Of a stretch of DNA of 64,000 nucleotides, positions 47,842 through 58,166 are shown in pieces. The DNA comes from Areca catechu (taxonomy: Eukaryota > Streptophyta > Magnoliopsida > Arecales > Arecaceae). Location of the stretch: contig CM038047.1 in NCBI GenBank assembly GCA_021397845.1, positions 127,950,112 through 128,014,111 of the forward strand, in the 5' to 3' direction. A program made the position numbers and the translations under genes. Under the pieces are notes generated by a model. It searched no databases, was not told the DNA's origin, and saw only the letters and a list, made by a program, of their open reading frames with translations. Positions within the stretch are counted from its first letter, which is position 1. Each line of letters begins with the position of its first letter.

Positions 47842-49377
47842 CCTTGCCCGAAGAATTAGGGTTTTTTGGTTTTTAATAAGAGTTGACTAGATCAACTTAA
47901 TTTAGCTTGAGTCTACATTACCTGCATTTTATTTTGTTGAGTCATGTTGACTCAGTAGTGGACTAGGGTTTCAAACTGGGATGTTACACTTTCTTCCAAG
48001 ACCAGGCAAGTGGACACCACACTCCCAGTCCAGGGGGCGCCATATCCACATCCAGCAGCTTTTGGTCCCCACTCCACAGATGGCAACTTCCTTCTTTCAT
48101 GCGCCAGATAAAGAGAAGTCCACCAAGAGACATTAAATCAAGGGGGCGGCCAAGACTTTCCCAAGAAACCCAAAGCAAAGAAGGGAAGAAATCATCTTGG
48201 AAGAGAATTTCAAGGGGGCGCCCACTACCTGCCAAAGACATCCAAAACAAAGATGGGAAGGACCTTGACTTAGGGAGGAAGAAAAGGAGGAGTCCAAAAG
48301 AGTTGATCCAGGGAAGGAAGAAAATCTTTCTTGAAGATCCAAGCAAGGTGGCACCATCTACCTGCCATTTATAACCCAAATCCATTTTTTTTGGTATTTT
48401 GGCCGACCATATGTGAAGGATTTTCCCTAATTTGTAGATCCCCTCCTTTAGTCCCACATGGGAAGATGTGAAACCCTCCTCCCTTGTAAAGCCTTATAAA
48501 TTAAACCCCTCTTGTAAGTTTATAGGAATCAGATGAATGAAAGAAATTTTTTTATGAGCAAACTTGTGTTTTCTCTTTTCTGCACTTGCTTCCAGGTGTT
48601 GAGCTCTGTGAGGGAGTAAACCCGGGTTCCCCTGGAACCTTGAGGAGGTGAGAGATCTCCAAATCCCCAAACCTTAGGTTAGCTACTCAACTCCCAAACC
48701 CTAGCCGTCATCACCCTTCTCTTTCCACCAAGCCCTAGTATATTTCCCTTCTCACGGCCACCATCTCCAAGTCCAGGCCGACCACCAGCATCTAGCCCCA
48801 GTCCAGACACTGCAGATCTACAACAATTCTAAGGGGAAGTCAGATCGGCCGCCAGGAGAATTCGATTCTAGCAACTTAAGCTTTCAAGTTCTTCAACCTG
48901 GTAAAATCTTTTCTTGAGTTTCTGAATTCCATCTTTTGTTCCTCTTCTTTCCCAGATCTTGAGTCCAGGAGAAGCCAACCAAACCACGAGACTAGTATTG
49001 GAGGATCCATTGCGAAGATAGCCGACTCCGAGGATCCCACAATCTGCTCGAGAGAGTTCTTCCACCAGAATCCTGAGAAGATCACTGTCTGGTTAGTAAA
49101 CCGTCTCTCCTCTCTATTTCTGTTCTGTTGAAAGTTCAGAGCGAAACCCTAGGTCTGGGAGTTTCTCAACCCCCAGCGATCCGTTACTTCTGAACTACTC
49201 TGATAATTTAGTTTCTTCTAAACTATGCTTTCAATCCTTACCTAGTTTCCTTCAACATAGTTAGCTTTACTTTGAGTCGAAGCCAATTTCTGAAATATAT
49301 AAAAAAAAAAAAAAGAAAAAAAGAATTAATCTTAATTTTACTTCCACATACGCTTCTTTGTTCTTTGTTCTGCATCA
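47784..49377 (+). repeat. A array LTR d (outer 3' LTR, 1594 bp)
   Basis: Ends CTGCATCA directly before the TSD GAGAA. It lacks one of the two 13-bp CCACACTCCCAG blocks near 48023. TATA at 48494-48503. Confidence 0.93.
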
Positions 49378-49382
49378 GAGAA

Positions 49383-50082
49383 AATCAAACACACCCAAAG
49401 AAAACAAGAGGATACTACCAAAAAAATACCTTCTTCAACTACTACTTCACTTAAATTTCATTTCATCCAAAAAGCTTCCTTTCTACCATGGGCGTACAAG
49501 AGACTTTTAATGGCCTTTCAATCAATTTGAAATTTCCCATATCATGGAGAAATATTAGGGGGGGTTACATGAAATGTGGAGGATTTGGTGGAGGGTTACA
49601 TGAAATGTGGAGGATTTGGTGGAGCTGGTTGCATGATTTGTGGATGTAGTTGGCCGACCTCCTTTGAATTTGAAAACACTCCTTGGTCGACCACTTGTAG
49701 CTTTCATGTAATTTAAAATTTTAATGATGCCACGTGGCAGGTGAGGTGGCAATGATGTGGCATGGCAAGGTGGCATGGTGACATGGCGCATCCTTCTCCA
49801 TGGCACCTCTTGGAGATGACATGGCAAAGGTGATGTGACATCTTCTGGTGATGAGTTGGCACCGGTGGTCCATGATGATGTGGCATTCCAAGTAAAGTTG
49901 GTCTGGCCTAAGTCCAAGTAGCTCTTGAACTTGACTCAGTACAAAGCCTAATTGACTCTAACTGAACTCTTGATTGAATTCTAATTGAACTTTAAAACCC
50001 CAAAAGAAAATAAAACAGGACTCAATAAACATACAGTATTCATACGAGACTTGAGTTCCTAGTCTCAATCCATAAAGAACTT
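49383..50082 (-). repeat. X 5' LTR, piece 2 of 3 (700 bp)
   Basis: Matches the intact X LTR from about 23089 to 23788 and ends with the AACTT site duplicated by element B. Confidence 0.93.
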
Positions 50083-51721
50083 TGATGCAGAACGAAAGCT
50101 CTGATACCAAAATGAAGCAGAACGAAAAGCGATGATGCGATGCAGAAATAAATTAAGACTAATTTTTTTTTTTTTTTTTTAGAAGTCGGCTTTGTCTCAA
50201 ATGAAAGTTAAACTAAATTGAAAGAAACTATATAATAATTGAAAGCACAATTCAAAGAAACTAGATTATCAGAGTAGTTCAGAAGTAAAGGATCGCTGGG
50301 GGTTGAGAAACTCCCGGACCTAGGGTTTCGCTCTAAACTTTCAACAGGACAGAAGTAAAGAGAAGGGAAGGGTTATGCACCAGACAGTCATCTTCACAGA
50401 GTTTGGTGGAAGGACTTTCTCGAGCAGATTGTTGGATCCTCAGATTCGGATATCTTCGCAATGGATCCTCCAATACTGGTCCTTTGGCAGAGTTGGCTTC
50501 TCCTGAACTCAGGATCTGGGAAAGAAGAAGAACAAGTTAAGGAACCAGATACTCAAAGAAAGGATTTACCAGATAAGAAGAACTTGAAAAATTGATGTTG
50601 CTGAAATCCTGATTCTCCTGGATGCTGATCTGACTTCCTCTGGGATTTGCTCTGTATTCGAAGTAGCCGATCTGGACCTGGATGCTGGTGGTCGGCCTCT
50701 ACTTGGAAGAGAGGGGCCGTGAGATGATAAGGTAGATTAGGGTTTGGATGATTGGTGGAATGAAGAAGAAGATGGGCGGCTAGGGTTTGGAATTGAAGTG
50801 GCTAACCTAGGGTTTTGGTAGGGTTTTGGGGTTGGAGATCTCACACCTCCTCAAGGTTCCTAGGGAACCCGGATTTACTCCCTCACAGAGCTTAACACCT
50901 GAATACAAGTGTGGAAGAGAGAAACGCAAAGTTGCTCACAAAGAAATTGATTTCATTCATCATTATGATTCAAGAGTTACATAGAGTTGAATATATAGAC
51001 ATAACAAAGAAATAAAATTTCATACATTTCCCATGTGGGACTAAACTCCCTAGCCTATACTTTTGGTAGAAAATATTCTTCCTCTTGGCCAATCAAAGAG
51101 TCCTACAAGGAGTAGGCTGCCCCAAAAGTCATGAAAATCTTCTCAAAAGGTAGAAAGATGGCGCCTCCTAAGTCTTCTCCTTGAATTTATGGTTCTTCCT
51201 TCAATGGTTCAACTCTTTTGGATACCTCCTTTTCTTTATCCCCAAGTCATGGCTCTTCCCAACTTTGCTTTGGTTATTTTAGGCATGGATTGGGCGCCCC
51301 CTTGAAGTGCTCCTCAAGAAATGCCTCTTTCTTCCTTTAGCTTGGCCTTTTAAGGTATATATGGGGCGCCTCCTTGATTTTGGCTTCAAGAAAAATTCTT
51401 GCTCCCTTGGGTGTGGGGACCAAGACACTGGGATGTAGATGTGGTGCCTCCTGGACTCCAGCATGTGGCTGGGAGTGTGGCGCCCACTTGCTTGGGCCTT
51501 GACCTGACTGGAAAATTGGCGCCAACCTGGAGAAGACCTAGACCACTACAAGGACTTGTACTGAGTCAACATGACTCAACAAAATGAAATGCAGGCTCAA
51601 AGAAATAAAATAATCTGGTTGACCAGGTCAACCCTTATTACAAATCCTAATCTTCGGGCAAGGTCATTCAGATATCCAAATGGAACCCTGAAGTCTTCTT
51701 CTGAGTCTGGTGCCCGCACCA
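50083..51721 (-). repeat. B 3' LTR (1639 bp)
   Basis: Plus-strand ends TGATGCAGAACG and GCCCGCACCA. A primer-site copy (TGGTATCAGAGC on the minus strand, 50098-50109) lies inside the LTR end. Minus-strand TATA at 50989-50998. Confidence 0.92.
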
Positions 51722-52631
51722 ATTCTCCCGGGGTGGGAGGAACTCGACCCTGTCGAGTATGGATCAAGTTGGCTCTGGTATCTCTCCAAAAGATCTGGAT
51801 CCAATTCTTATGATTCTTCTCGGGAGATACAAGAGTCATCAGAATCTGGCCTTCCTTGCCAGCGGACCAGGTATCTTTGGTATCCTCGATTACGAGTAGA
51901 GATAACCTGATCATCGAGGATCTTTTCAATCTGCTCTTTCCTCAAAGGCCAGTTTGTTGGTGGACACACTGGATTGGGTTCACTCTCAAGAGCAGGATTA
52001 GGCTCAAAAGGCTCACTGGGAATCACAACTGGCTCTCTATACTATACTAGGTCTGTAATGTTGAAAGTGGAGCTAATGCCTTGTTCTAAAGGCAACTCGA
52101 GCATATAGGCATTGGACCCTACTCTCTTCACCACTTTAAATGGTCCAGCTCCTCTAGCATGTAACTTTCTAACAGTTCCAGGAGGAAACCGTTCAGGTCT
52201 TAACCTAATCATTACATAGTCTCCCTCAACAAAAGATTTGACTCACCTTTGAGAATCAGCCAACTTCTTATAAGTTTCATTACTTAAACTTAATTTGGCA
52301 TGAATTTCTTTATGCAAGTCCTTTACATGCTATGCAAGTGCATCAAGAGACTTGTGTGTGTGGGCTAATAGTGAAATCAGATCAAGTGGTGTGTTAGGCT
52401 TGTATCCATGAACAATTTCAAAGGGACTCTAGCCTATAGACCTATTGTTCGAAACATTGAAAGCAATTTCAGCCCTGGACAAAATACAAATCCCAATTCC
52501 TGGTGCTCTCAATCAAACCAAAATCTGAGCCAAAGCCTAGTAAAGGGTCAAGAAAAACTAAACTAGACTGACGACGCATTCCTAAAGAATGGACTTTATT
52601 CCAAAGGAACCCTAGGTCTAAACCTAACAAA
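51722..52631 (-). pseudogene. B integrase C-terminus and chromodomain
   Basis: On the minus strand the text parallels A elements: FEIVHGYKP, LSNETYKKLADSQ, GDYVMIRLRPERFPPGTV, GAGPFKVVKR, SSTFNITDLV. Several stops (CAG-to-TAG or similar) interrupt it. The chromodomain (52026-51808) keeps YLVRWQGRPDSDD, but the expected Trp is Cys (DDSCIS), so one aromatic-cage position is lost. It has no catalytic residues. Confidence 0.85.
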
Positions 52632-53432
52632 CTACGGCTCTCTAGTTTGACCTTGGGTCGGAGGATGGCATGCAGAGCATGAAAACTTATCATGGGTGCC
52701 TAGTAGGTGCCATAAGGTCTTCCAGAAGTAGGTGGCAAACCTAATAGGTTCTGACACGTGGTTCACTCTAAAGACTTCAACAAAGTATACTTGGATGGTG
52801 TAAGAAGCATTGGAAGTCCTAGAGAAAGGAAGGAAATATGAGGTGGAGTCTCGAATTACCTGTTGACTAAAGGTGGTGACCTGAAGGTTTGAATGGTGAT
52901 CTATGAGTGTCAACTGGTCATCCTTACGAAAGGAAAAGTTTGCTACTCCCAGGAATGGATCAAGAGATGGTTCGGGAAGTAGCCTAGGACATGTGATTGC
53001 AATAGTTAAGGTTTGTTCTCTAAGCAAATAATGATCCACTTTCTCAAGAAATGGATTAGAGAATGATTCAAGGAAGGGCCTATGGATGATGACCTCAAGA
53101 CTTGAAATTTGACCTATGGGTGCGGAAAGGTATACTCTATAGAAGGGTAGGTCAGTCATGCGAAGGAAGGGGTCTGGGGCCATAAGGAGGACTTCTACAA
53201 GACTGGGTGAATCAATCTGCTCAAGATAAGGATGTTCAACTAAGATTACGGGAGAGACCTTAGTGGTTGGGCATGGGACAAGGTCCAATTGTAAGAGGCT
53301 TGATTTAGTCATCCTAAGGAGAGGATCTACCATAGGGTGGGCAAACTTAAACAGTTCAGTGCAAAGATCTTCAATTGGTACTTGGGGAATGACTGTCATT
53401 AGAGGATATGAACTGATAGCTCGAGCTAACAC
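52632..53432 (-). CDS. B unfamiliar ORF joined to an integrase scrap
   Basis: A 266-codon open frame lies where protease, RT and RNase H should be. Its last 45 residues are an integrase scrap (YFWKTLWHLLGTHDKFSC) that X shares. The first about 220 residues are rich in Pro, Leu, Ser and Phe, with recurring short pieces such as DPLLRMTKSS, DPFLRMTDLP, NPFLEKVDHY and DPFLGVANFS, spaced about 25-50 residues apart. I do not recognise a family. There is no signal peptide, zinc finger or active site to point to. It may be captured host sequence, or fast-evolving filler kept open by chance. Treat the function as unknown. Confidence 0.5.
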   Translation of the reverse strand: MLARAISSYPLMTVIPQVPIEDLCTELFKFAHPMVDPLLRMTKSSLLQLDLVPCPTTKVSPVILVEHPYLEQIDSPSLVEVLLMAPDPFLRMTDLPFYRVYLSAPIGQISSLEVIIHRPFLESFSNPFLEKVDHYLLREQTLTIAITCPRLLPEPSLDPFLGVANFSFRKDDQLTLIDHHSNLQVTTFSQQVIRDSTSYFLPFSRTSNASYTIQVYFVEVFRVNHVSEPIRFATYFWKTLWHLLGTHDKFSCSACHPPTQGQTREP

Positions 53433-53467
53433 TATGAGTTCTTCCTGGGGGTATTTGACTAAAGAAC

Positions 53468-53910
53468 CTAGTTCTCACAAATCTCTTGAATTTCTGAACT
53501 AGGTCCTACAACTTGGTTGCTCTCCAAGGTCTCCTCAGGTAAGGAACCAATAGTATCGATGTCACATTCTTCAAGTTCTTCCCCCTCATATTCATCAACT
53601 AGACTCAAGCCAGCATCATATACTTCCTCGATGCCATCTTCAATGGGTTTCGGGTAAGTGGTAATCGGGTCAACTGATTCTGGGCTTGTCATACCTAACC
53701 TTTCTTCCTCATTTGTAGGCTTGGGTTCTCCCTCATTAATGTCATCCTTAGGATTCTTACCACTTAGCTATGCACAAGCCAGTCCTATGCATGGGCACTG
53801 TCAATATTTATGGCCTCTTTCTCCACAAAACCAACATTCTTGCGATATGGGAACCTGGGTCACACTGGGTTTCAAGCTAGTAGAGACCTTACTTGGGCAT
53901 GGGTGTGGAT
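53468..53910 (-). pseudogene. B zinc knuckle and acidic linker
   Basis: Near 53845-53795 the minus strand carries CWFCGERGHKY then a TGA and QC, a CCHC knuckle with a stop in place of one residue. The acidic part at 53692-53468 resembles the A linker (EEVYDAGLSLVDEYEGEE). The large gag core of A is missing between the knuckle and the N-terminus. Confidence 0.75.
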
Positions 53911-54312
53911 CTAAATGGTTTGATCTAGAAGACTTGGGTTATTGAGTGACTGGTCTAGAATATTGTAAGGACCTCTCATAGACACGATCCACACTATAGA
54001 TATCATGGTTAGGCTTCCTAGGGTTATGCTCTGGATCATGGTATAAGGTCCTCCTAGGCTCCTTGTGTAGGTGAGGTTGAGGCACATTAAAATCAGGGTC
54101 AGGAGTCCAATTCTGATGTCAGGTTCCTCAAGTACTTGGACTTGATCCCTAAGCTGGGCAAGATCCTTACGGACTGAATTCCTAAACTGGGCAACAATAT
54201 CAGTCATATCCTGACTCAATTTGTTCATACTTTCGGTAAGAAATTTAACCATGGCCTCTAAATCAGGTTGGGTTTGACCAGGTTGGTAGGGTACTCCATT
54301 CCGGGTGGACAT
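53911..54312 (-). pseudogene. gag: B gag N-terminus
   Basis: The start is MSTRNGVPYQPGQTQPDLEA at 54312, almost identical to A gag. After about 80 residues the text loses frame (a one-base loss near 54120) and then diverges, so the capsid core with KLDAPTFDGS is absent. It may still act in particle assembly with A proteins, if anything is made. Confidence 0.8.
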
Positions 54313-55206
54313 GATGATGCAAGCAAACACACCAAATGAGACTCGACTGAAATGACTACGGGCTAACTAGACCTAGAGCCCAAACTTGATGCCCAATCAG
54401 AGTGGCAAGCTAGCCTGTAGTAACTCGGGACTCAGCCAGGCAGGTGTAAGGGGAGTATTACATCCCTAAATGCCAATCCTAGACACCAATCAGTGATTGG
54501 CCAGGTAGGCGGACCATCTCACAAGCCCTTCGGGATAGAATCCCTGAACCATCGTTCTAGACACTGAGCACAAAGCACACACAGAGTAACTAGACAAACA
54601 GACTCAACACTAGCCTAGACCCGACTTGTTTGTGTCCCTAGCCCACTAGGACAAATTAGGTCTAATTAATTTTAAGAATAAAGGCTTAGGTTCGATTGCA
54701 CTAGAGGTGGTTTTGGGCTAAGGAGAGGGTCTCAATCCTCCCCTTATGTTGCAACTTCGGTGCCCTTAAGATTGATTAAATTTAAGCACTCTCAAATAAA
54801 AAAAAAAAAAAAAGCTTGCAGAAAATAAGAAAAACAGAACAGCAGTACAATTGATCTCAGAAAATCTACAGAAGTTAATAAATCATGAAGATTTTATGTA
54901 AATTACGTTCAATTATACTAGTTCCAGCAAAACAAGAATTAGTTAATTTAGGATTTTCTGTAGGGAGAAACAATTTGAATAACAGGGTAGTTATTGGTAG
55001 AAAATAGAACGTGTGTCCCGTTTACAATCCCTGCCTAGAAGTTATAACCCAGCGGCACCCCTACACGCCCTAGGAAACCCCATGGAATGGGAGGAGGAGA
55101 CTTGCGTCTCGCTTGTTCCTAGGGCAGAATGGCCAGGGGAGTCTACTCCAGGCAGCAAAATTAAAAAGGAACGAAAAAATAATCAAACAAGCAAGAACCC
55201 TAGACA
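54313..55206 (-). other. Leader of B
   Basis: Non-coding, parallel to the A leaders; it contains a T-run on the minus strand (54799-54814). Nothing else is seen. Confidence 0.6.
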
Positions 55207-55208
55207 GA

Positions 55209-55251
55209 ACTCTGATACCAAAAATGATGCAGAACGAAAGCTCTGATACCA
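55209..55251 (-). promoter_or_regulatory. B primer site and its repeat in the LTR end
   Basis: Minus-strand TGGTATCAGAG at 55220-55209 lies just outside the LTR. A second TGGTATCAGAGC at 55251-55240 lies inside the LTR end. This is two units, against three in the A array. Confidence 0.85.
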
Positions 55252-56862
55252 AAATGATGCAGAACGAAAAGAGATGATGCGATGCGGAAATAAATTAAGA
55301 CTAATTTTTTTTTTTTTTTTTCAGAAGTCGGCTTTGTCTCAAATGAAAGTTAAACTAAATTGAAAGAAACTATATAATAATTGAAAGCACAATTCAAAGA
55401 AACTAGATTATCAGAGTAATTTAGAAGTAAAGGATCGCTGGGGCTTAAGAAACTCCGAGACCTAGGGTTTCGCTCTGAACTTTCAACAGGACAGAAGTAA
55501 AGAGAAGGGAAGGGTTATGCACCAGACAGTGATCTTCACAGAGTTTGGTGGAAGGACTCTCTCGAGCAGATTGTTGGATCCTCGGATTCGGATATCTTCG
55601 TAATGGATCCTCCAATACTGATCCTTTGGCAGAGTTGGCTTCTCCTGAACTCAGGATCTGGGAAAGAAGAAGAACAAGTTAAGGAACCAGATACTCAAAG
55701 AAAGGATTTACAAGATAAGAAGAACTTGAAAAATTGATGTTACTGAAATCCTGATTCTCCTTGATGCTGATCTGACGTCCTCTAGGATTTGCTCTGTATT
55801 CCAAGTAGCCGATCTGGACCTGGATGCTGGTGGTCGGCCTCTACTTGGAAGAGAGGGGCCGTGAGATGATGAGGTAGATTAGGATTTGGATGATTGGTGG
55901 AATGAAGAAGATGATGGGCGGCTAGGGTTTGGAATTGAAGTGGCTAACCTAGGGTTTTGGTAGGGTTTTGGGGTTGGAGATCTCACACCTCCTCAAGGTT
56001 CCTAGGGAACCCGGATTTACTCCTTCATGGAGCACAACACCTGAATACAAGTGCGATAGAGAGAAACACAACGTTGCTCACAAAGAAATTGATTTCATTC
56101 ATCATTATGATTCAAGAGTTACATAGAGTTGAATATATAGACATAACAAAGAAATAAAATTTCATACATTTCCCATGTGGGACTAAACTCCCTAGCCTAT
56201 ACTTTTGGTAGAAAATATTCTTCCTCTTGGCCAATCAAAGAGTCCTACAAGGAGTAGGCGGCCCCAAAAGTCATGAAAATCTTCTCCAAAGGTAGAAAGA
56301 TGGCGCCTCCTAAGTCTTCTCCTTGAATTTAGGGTTCTTCCTTCAATGGTTCAATTCTTTTGGATATCTCCTTTTCTTTCTCCCCAAGTCATGGCTCTTC
56401 CTAACTTTGCTTTGGTCATTTTAGGCATGGATTGGGCGCCCCCTTGAAGTGCTCCCCAAGAAATGCCTCTTTCTTCCTTTATCTTGGCCTTTTAAGGTAT
56501 ATATGGGGCGCCTCCTTGATTTTGGCTTCAAGAAAAATTCTTGCTCCCTTAGGTGTGGGGACCAAGACACTGGAATGTAGATGTGGTGCCTCCTGGACTC
56601 CAGCGTGTGGCTGGGAGTGTGGCACCCACTTGCTTGGGCCTTGACCTGACTGGAAAAATGATGCCAACCTGGAGAAGACCTAGACCACTACTAGGACTTG
56701 TACTGAGTCAACATGACTCAACAAAATGAAATGTAGGATCAAAGAAATAAAATAATCTGGTTGACCAGGTCAACCCTTATTACAATCCTAATCTTTGGGC
56801 AAGGTCATTCAGATATCCTAATGGAACCCTGAAGTCTTCTTCTGAGTCTGGTGCCCACACCA
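55225..56862 (-). repeat. B 5' LTR (1638 bp)
   Basis: Plus-strand start TGATGCAGAACG and end GTGCCCACACCA. Minus-strand TATA at 56140-56131. It differs from the 3' LTR by scattered substitutions, indicating some age. Confidence 0.92.
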
Positions 56863-56867
56863 AACAT

Positions 56868-56912
56868 GGTATTAGTTGAAGCTTCTTCTTTCTAAGCCTG
56901 GTGCCCCCACCA
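56868..56912 (-). repeat. X 5' LTR, piece 3 of 3 (45 bp)
   Basis: Matches the last 45 bases of the intact X LTR and ends CCCCCACCA at 56912, followed by the CCATC duplicate. Pieces 1-3 add up to 1290 bp, the length of the intact LTR. Confidence 0.93.
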
Positions 56913-56917
56913 CCATC

Positions 56918-58166
56918 GATCCTGAAAGAGCATGACCGCTAGTTACGGATACTGTGCATCCATGTCACGTTCTCCGTCTCCCTCAGCAGAGGGGTCTACT
57001 GATGAAGCCGTGAAGCGCATGGCAGAGAAGCGCCTGGAGGAGCATGAGAGCAAGCTAGCGGAGTTCTTCCACTGGTTTGCCAACATGCAGGCTCAGCTAG
57101 CGAGCCAGCGAGCTACGATGCCCGTCCCACTTTCTTCCAAGAAATCCAAGGCGAGCCGATCCCGAGTCGGTTTCGAATGCCACAGGTGGACCCCTATGAT
57201 GGGACCACCGACCTCCTTGACCACCTGGAAAGCTACCGGACCCTCATGAGGGTCCAGGGGGCCACCGACGCTCTCCTTTGCATCGCCTTTCCTGCTACTC
57301 TTTGGAAGGCAGCTCGGGTGTGGTTCACCCGTTTGGAGCTGGAGAGCATCAACTCTTTCACCAAGCTAGGGCAGAAGTTCATGGCCCACTTTGTCGCCTG
57401 TCGAAAGTTGTCATGAGAGGTAGACAGCCTCTTCTCCATCCGGCAGCAGGACCGCGATGCCTTGTACGACTACGTGGCCCGCTTCAAGGCCACCACATTG
57501 GAGATTTACAACATTGATGAGCCAGTTGCCAAGCTAGTACTGAAGTGAGGGCTCAAGACCTCCCGCCTGACCTACTTGCTGGACAAGAAGACCCCCAAGA
57601 CTTATTTCGAGATCCTTCTCTAAGCTCAAAAGTACATCTGTGTCGACGAGGCAGGAACTCGATAGGAAGCCAGTGAAGAAGCCGGCCCCAACCGAGGCAC
57701 CCGAAACCTGAAAGCTAGGACCCCAAGCTCCGAACACCTGGAGGGACCGGCCAAGACCGAAAGGGGCTTCCATTCTTGAGGAGAGTTACACCCCTCTCCT
57801 CGCCCCAAGGACAAAAATCCTCATGGAAACCGAAGGCGAGGATTACCTGAGATGCCTGACTTCGATGAAGTCCTCCACCGGCCATGATAAAGCGAAGTAC
57901 TGTCGCTTTCACCATGACCATGGCCACGACACCGAGGAATGCCGTAACCTCAAGTGGAAAATCAAAGAACTCATCAAGAGGGGCTACCTTAAAAGGTTCA
58001 TGGGGGGCATACTTAGGTGGAATCCCAGGCGCTCTTCGCTCTCCCACCGACTCCATCTATCGATAATCGCCCTACCGAGAAGCTGGTGAGCATGATCTCT
58101 TAGGGAGCTGCGTGCGAGCCCAAAAGGGCCAGGGCGGCAGGGGATCCTGAGAATGTACTCCTCTTT
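56918..58166 (+). pseudogene. gag: D gag, main part
   Basis: This part continues the gag interrupted by X. A helical Glu/Arg-rich part (56990-57110) leads to the Tat gag core at 57177-57416 (PYDGTTDLLDHLESYRTLM, ARVWFTRLE), which ends in TGA at 57414. Further in-frame stops and shifts follow (57547, 57620, 57663). The Tat zinc-like motif YCRFHHDHGHDTEECRNL is at 57898-57951. It is dead through stops and at least three frame changes. Confidence 0.85.

Larger units (their letters stand above)
26036..49377 (+). mobile_element. A array: tandem trimer of a chromovirus sharing four LTRs
   Basis: Four LTRs start at 26036, 33295, 40532 and 47784 (spacing 7259, 7237, 7252) with three internal regions between them, all on the plus strand. 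A single TSD, GAGAA, flanks the whole block at 26031-26035 and 49378-49382, and none surrounds the inner LTRs. The intact X LTR shows the empty site as one continuous sequence. The copies are nearly identical but each has private substitutions and indels. Confidence 0.95.
50083..56862 (-). mobile_element. B: non-autonomous element of family A with a replaced pol
   Basis: LTRs are 50083-51721 (1639 bp) and 55225-56862 (1638 bp). The internal region is 3503 bp against about 5658 bp in A. TSD is AACTT at 50078-50082 and AACAT at 56863-56867, one mismatch. The order on the minus strand is primer site, leader, gag N-terminus, zinc knuckle, acidic linker, an unfamiliar ORF, integrase C-terminus and chromodomain. 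Protease, RT and RNase H are absent. Confidence 0.92.
22544..56912 (-). mobile_element. X: non-autonomous chromovirus derivative holding the A array and element B
   Basis: The 3' LTR is 22544-23833. The internal region is 23834-25490 (1657 bp). The 5' LTR is split into 25491-26035, 49383-50082 and 56868-56912. TSD CCATC is exact at 22539-22543 and 56913-56917. Both LTRs total 1290 bp after removing the insertions. The internal region keeps only integrase-C/chromodomain remnants, so X must have moved with enzymes from a related element. Confidence 0.93.

Noticed and set aside
26036..49377. The trimer as a pure assembly duplication
   Set aside because: Each unit has private substitutions and indels, and the flanks share a TSD matching an intact empty site. 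Not fully excluded without reads.
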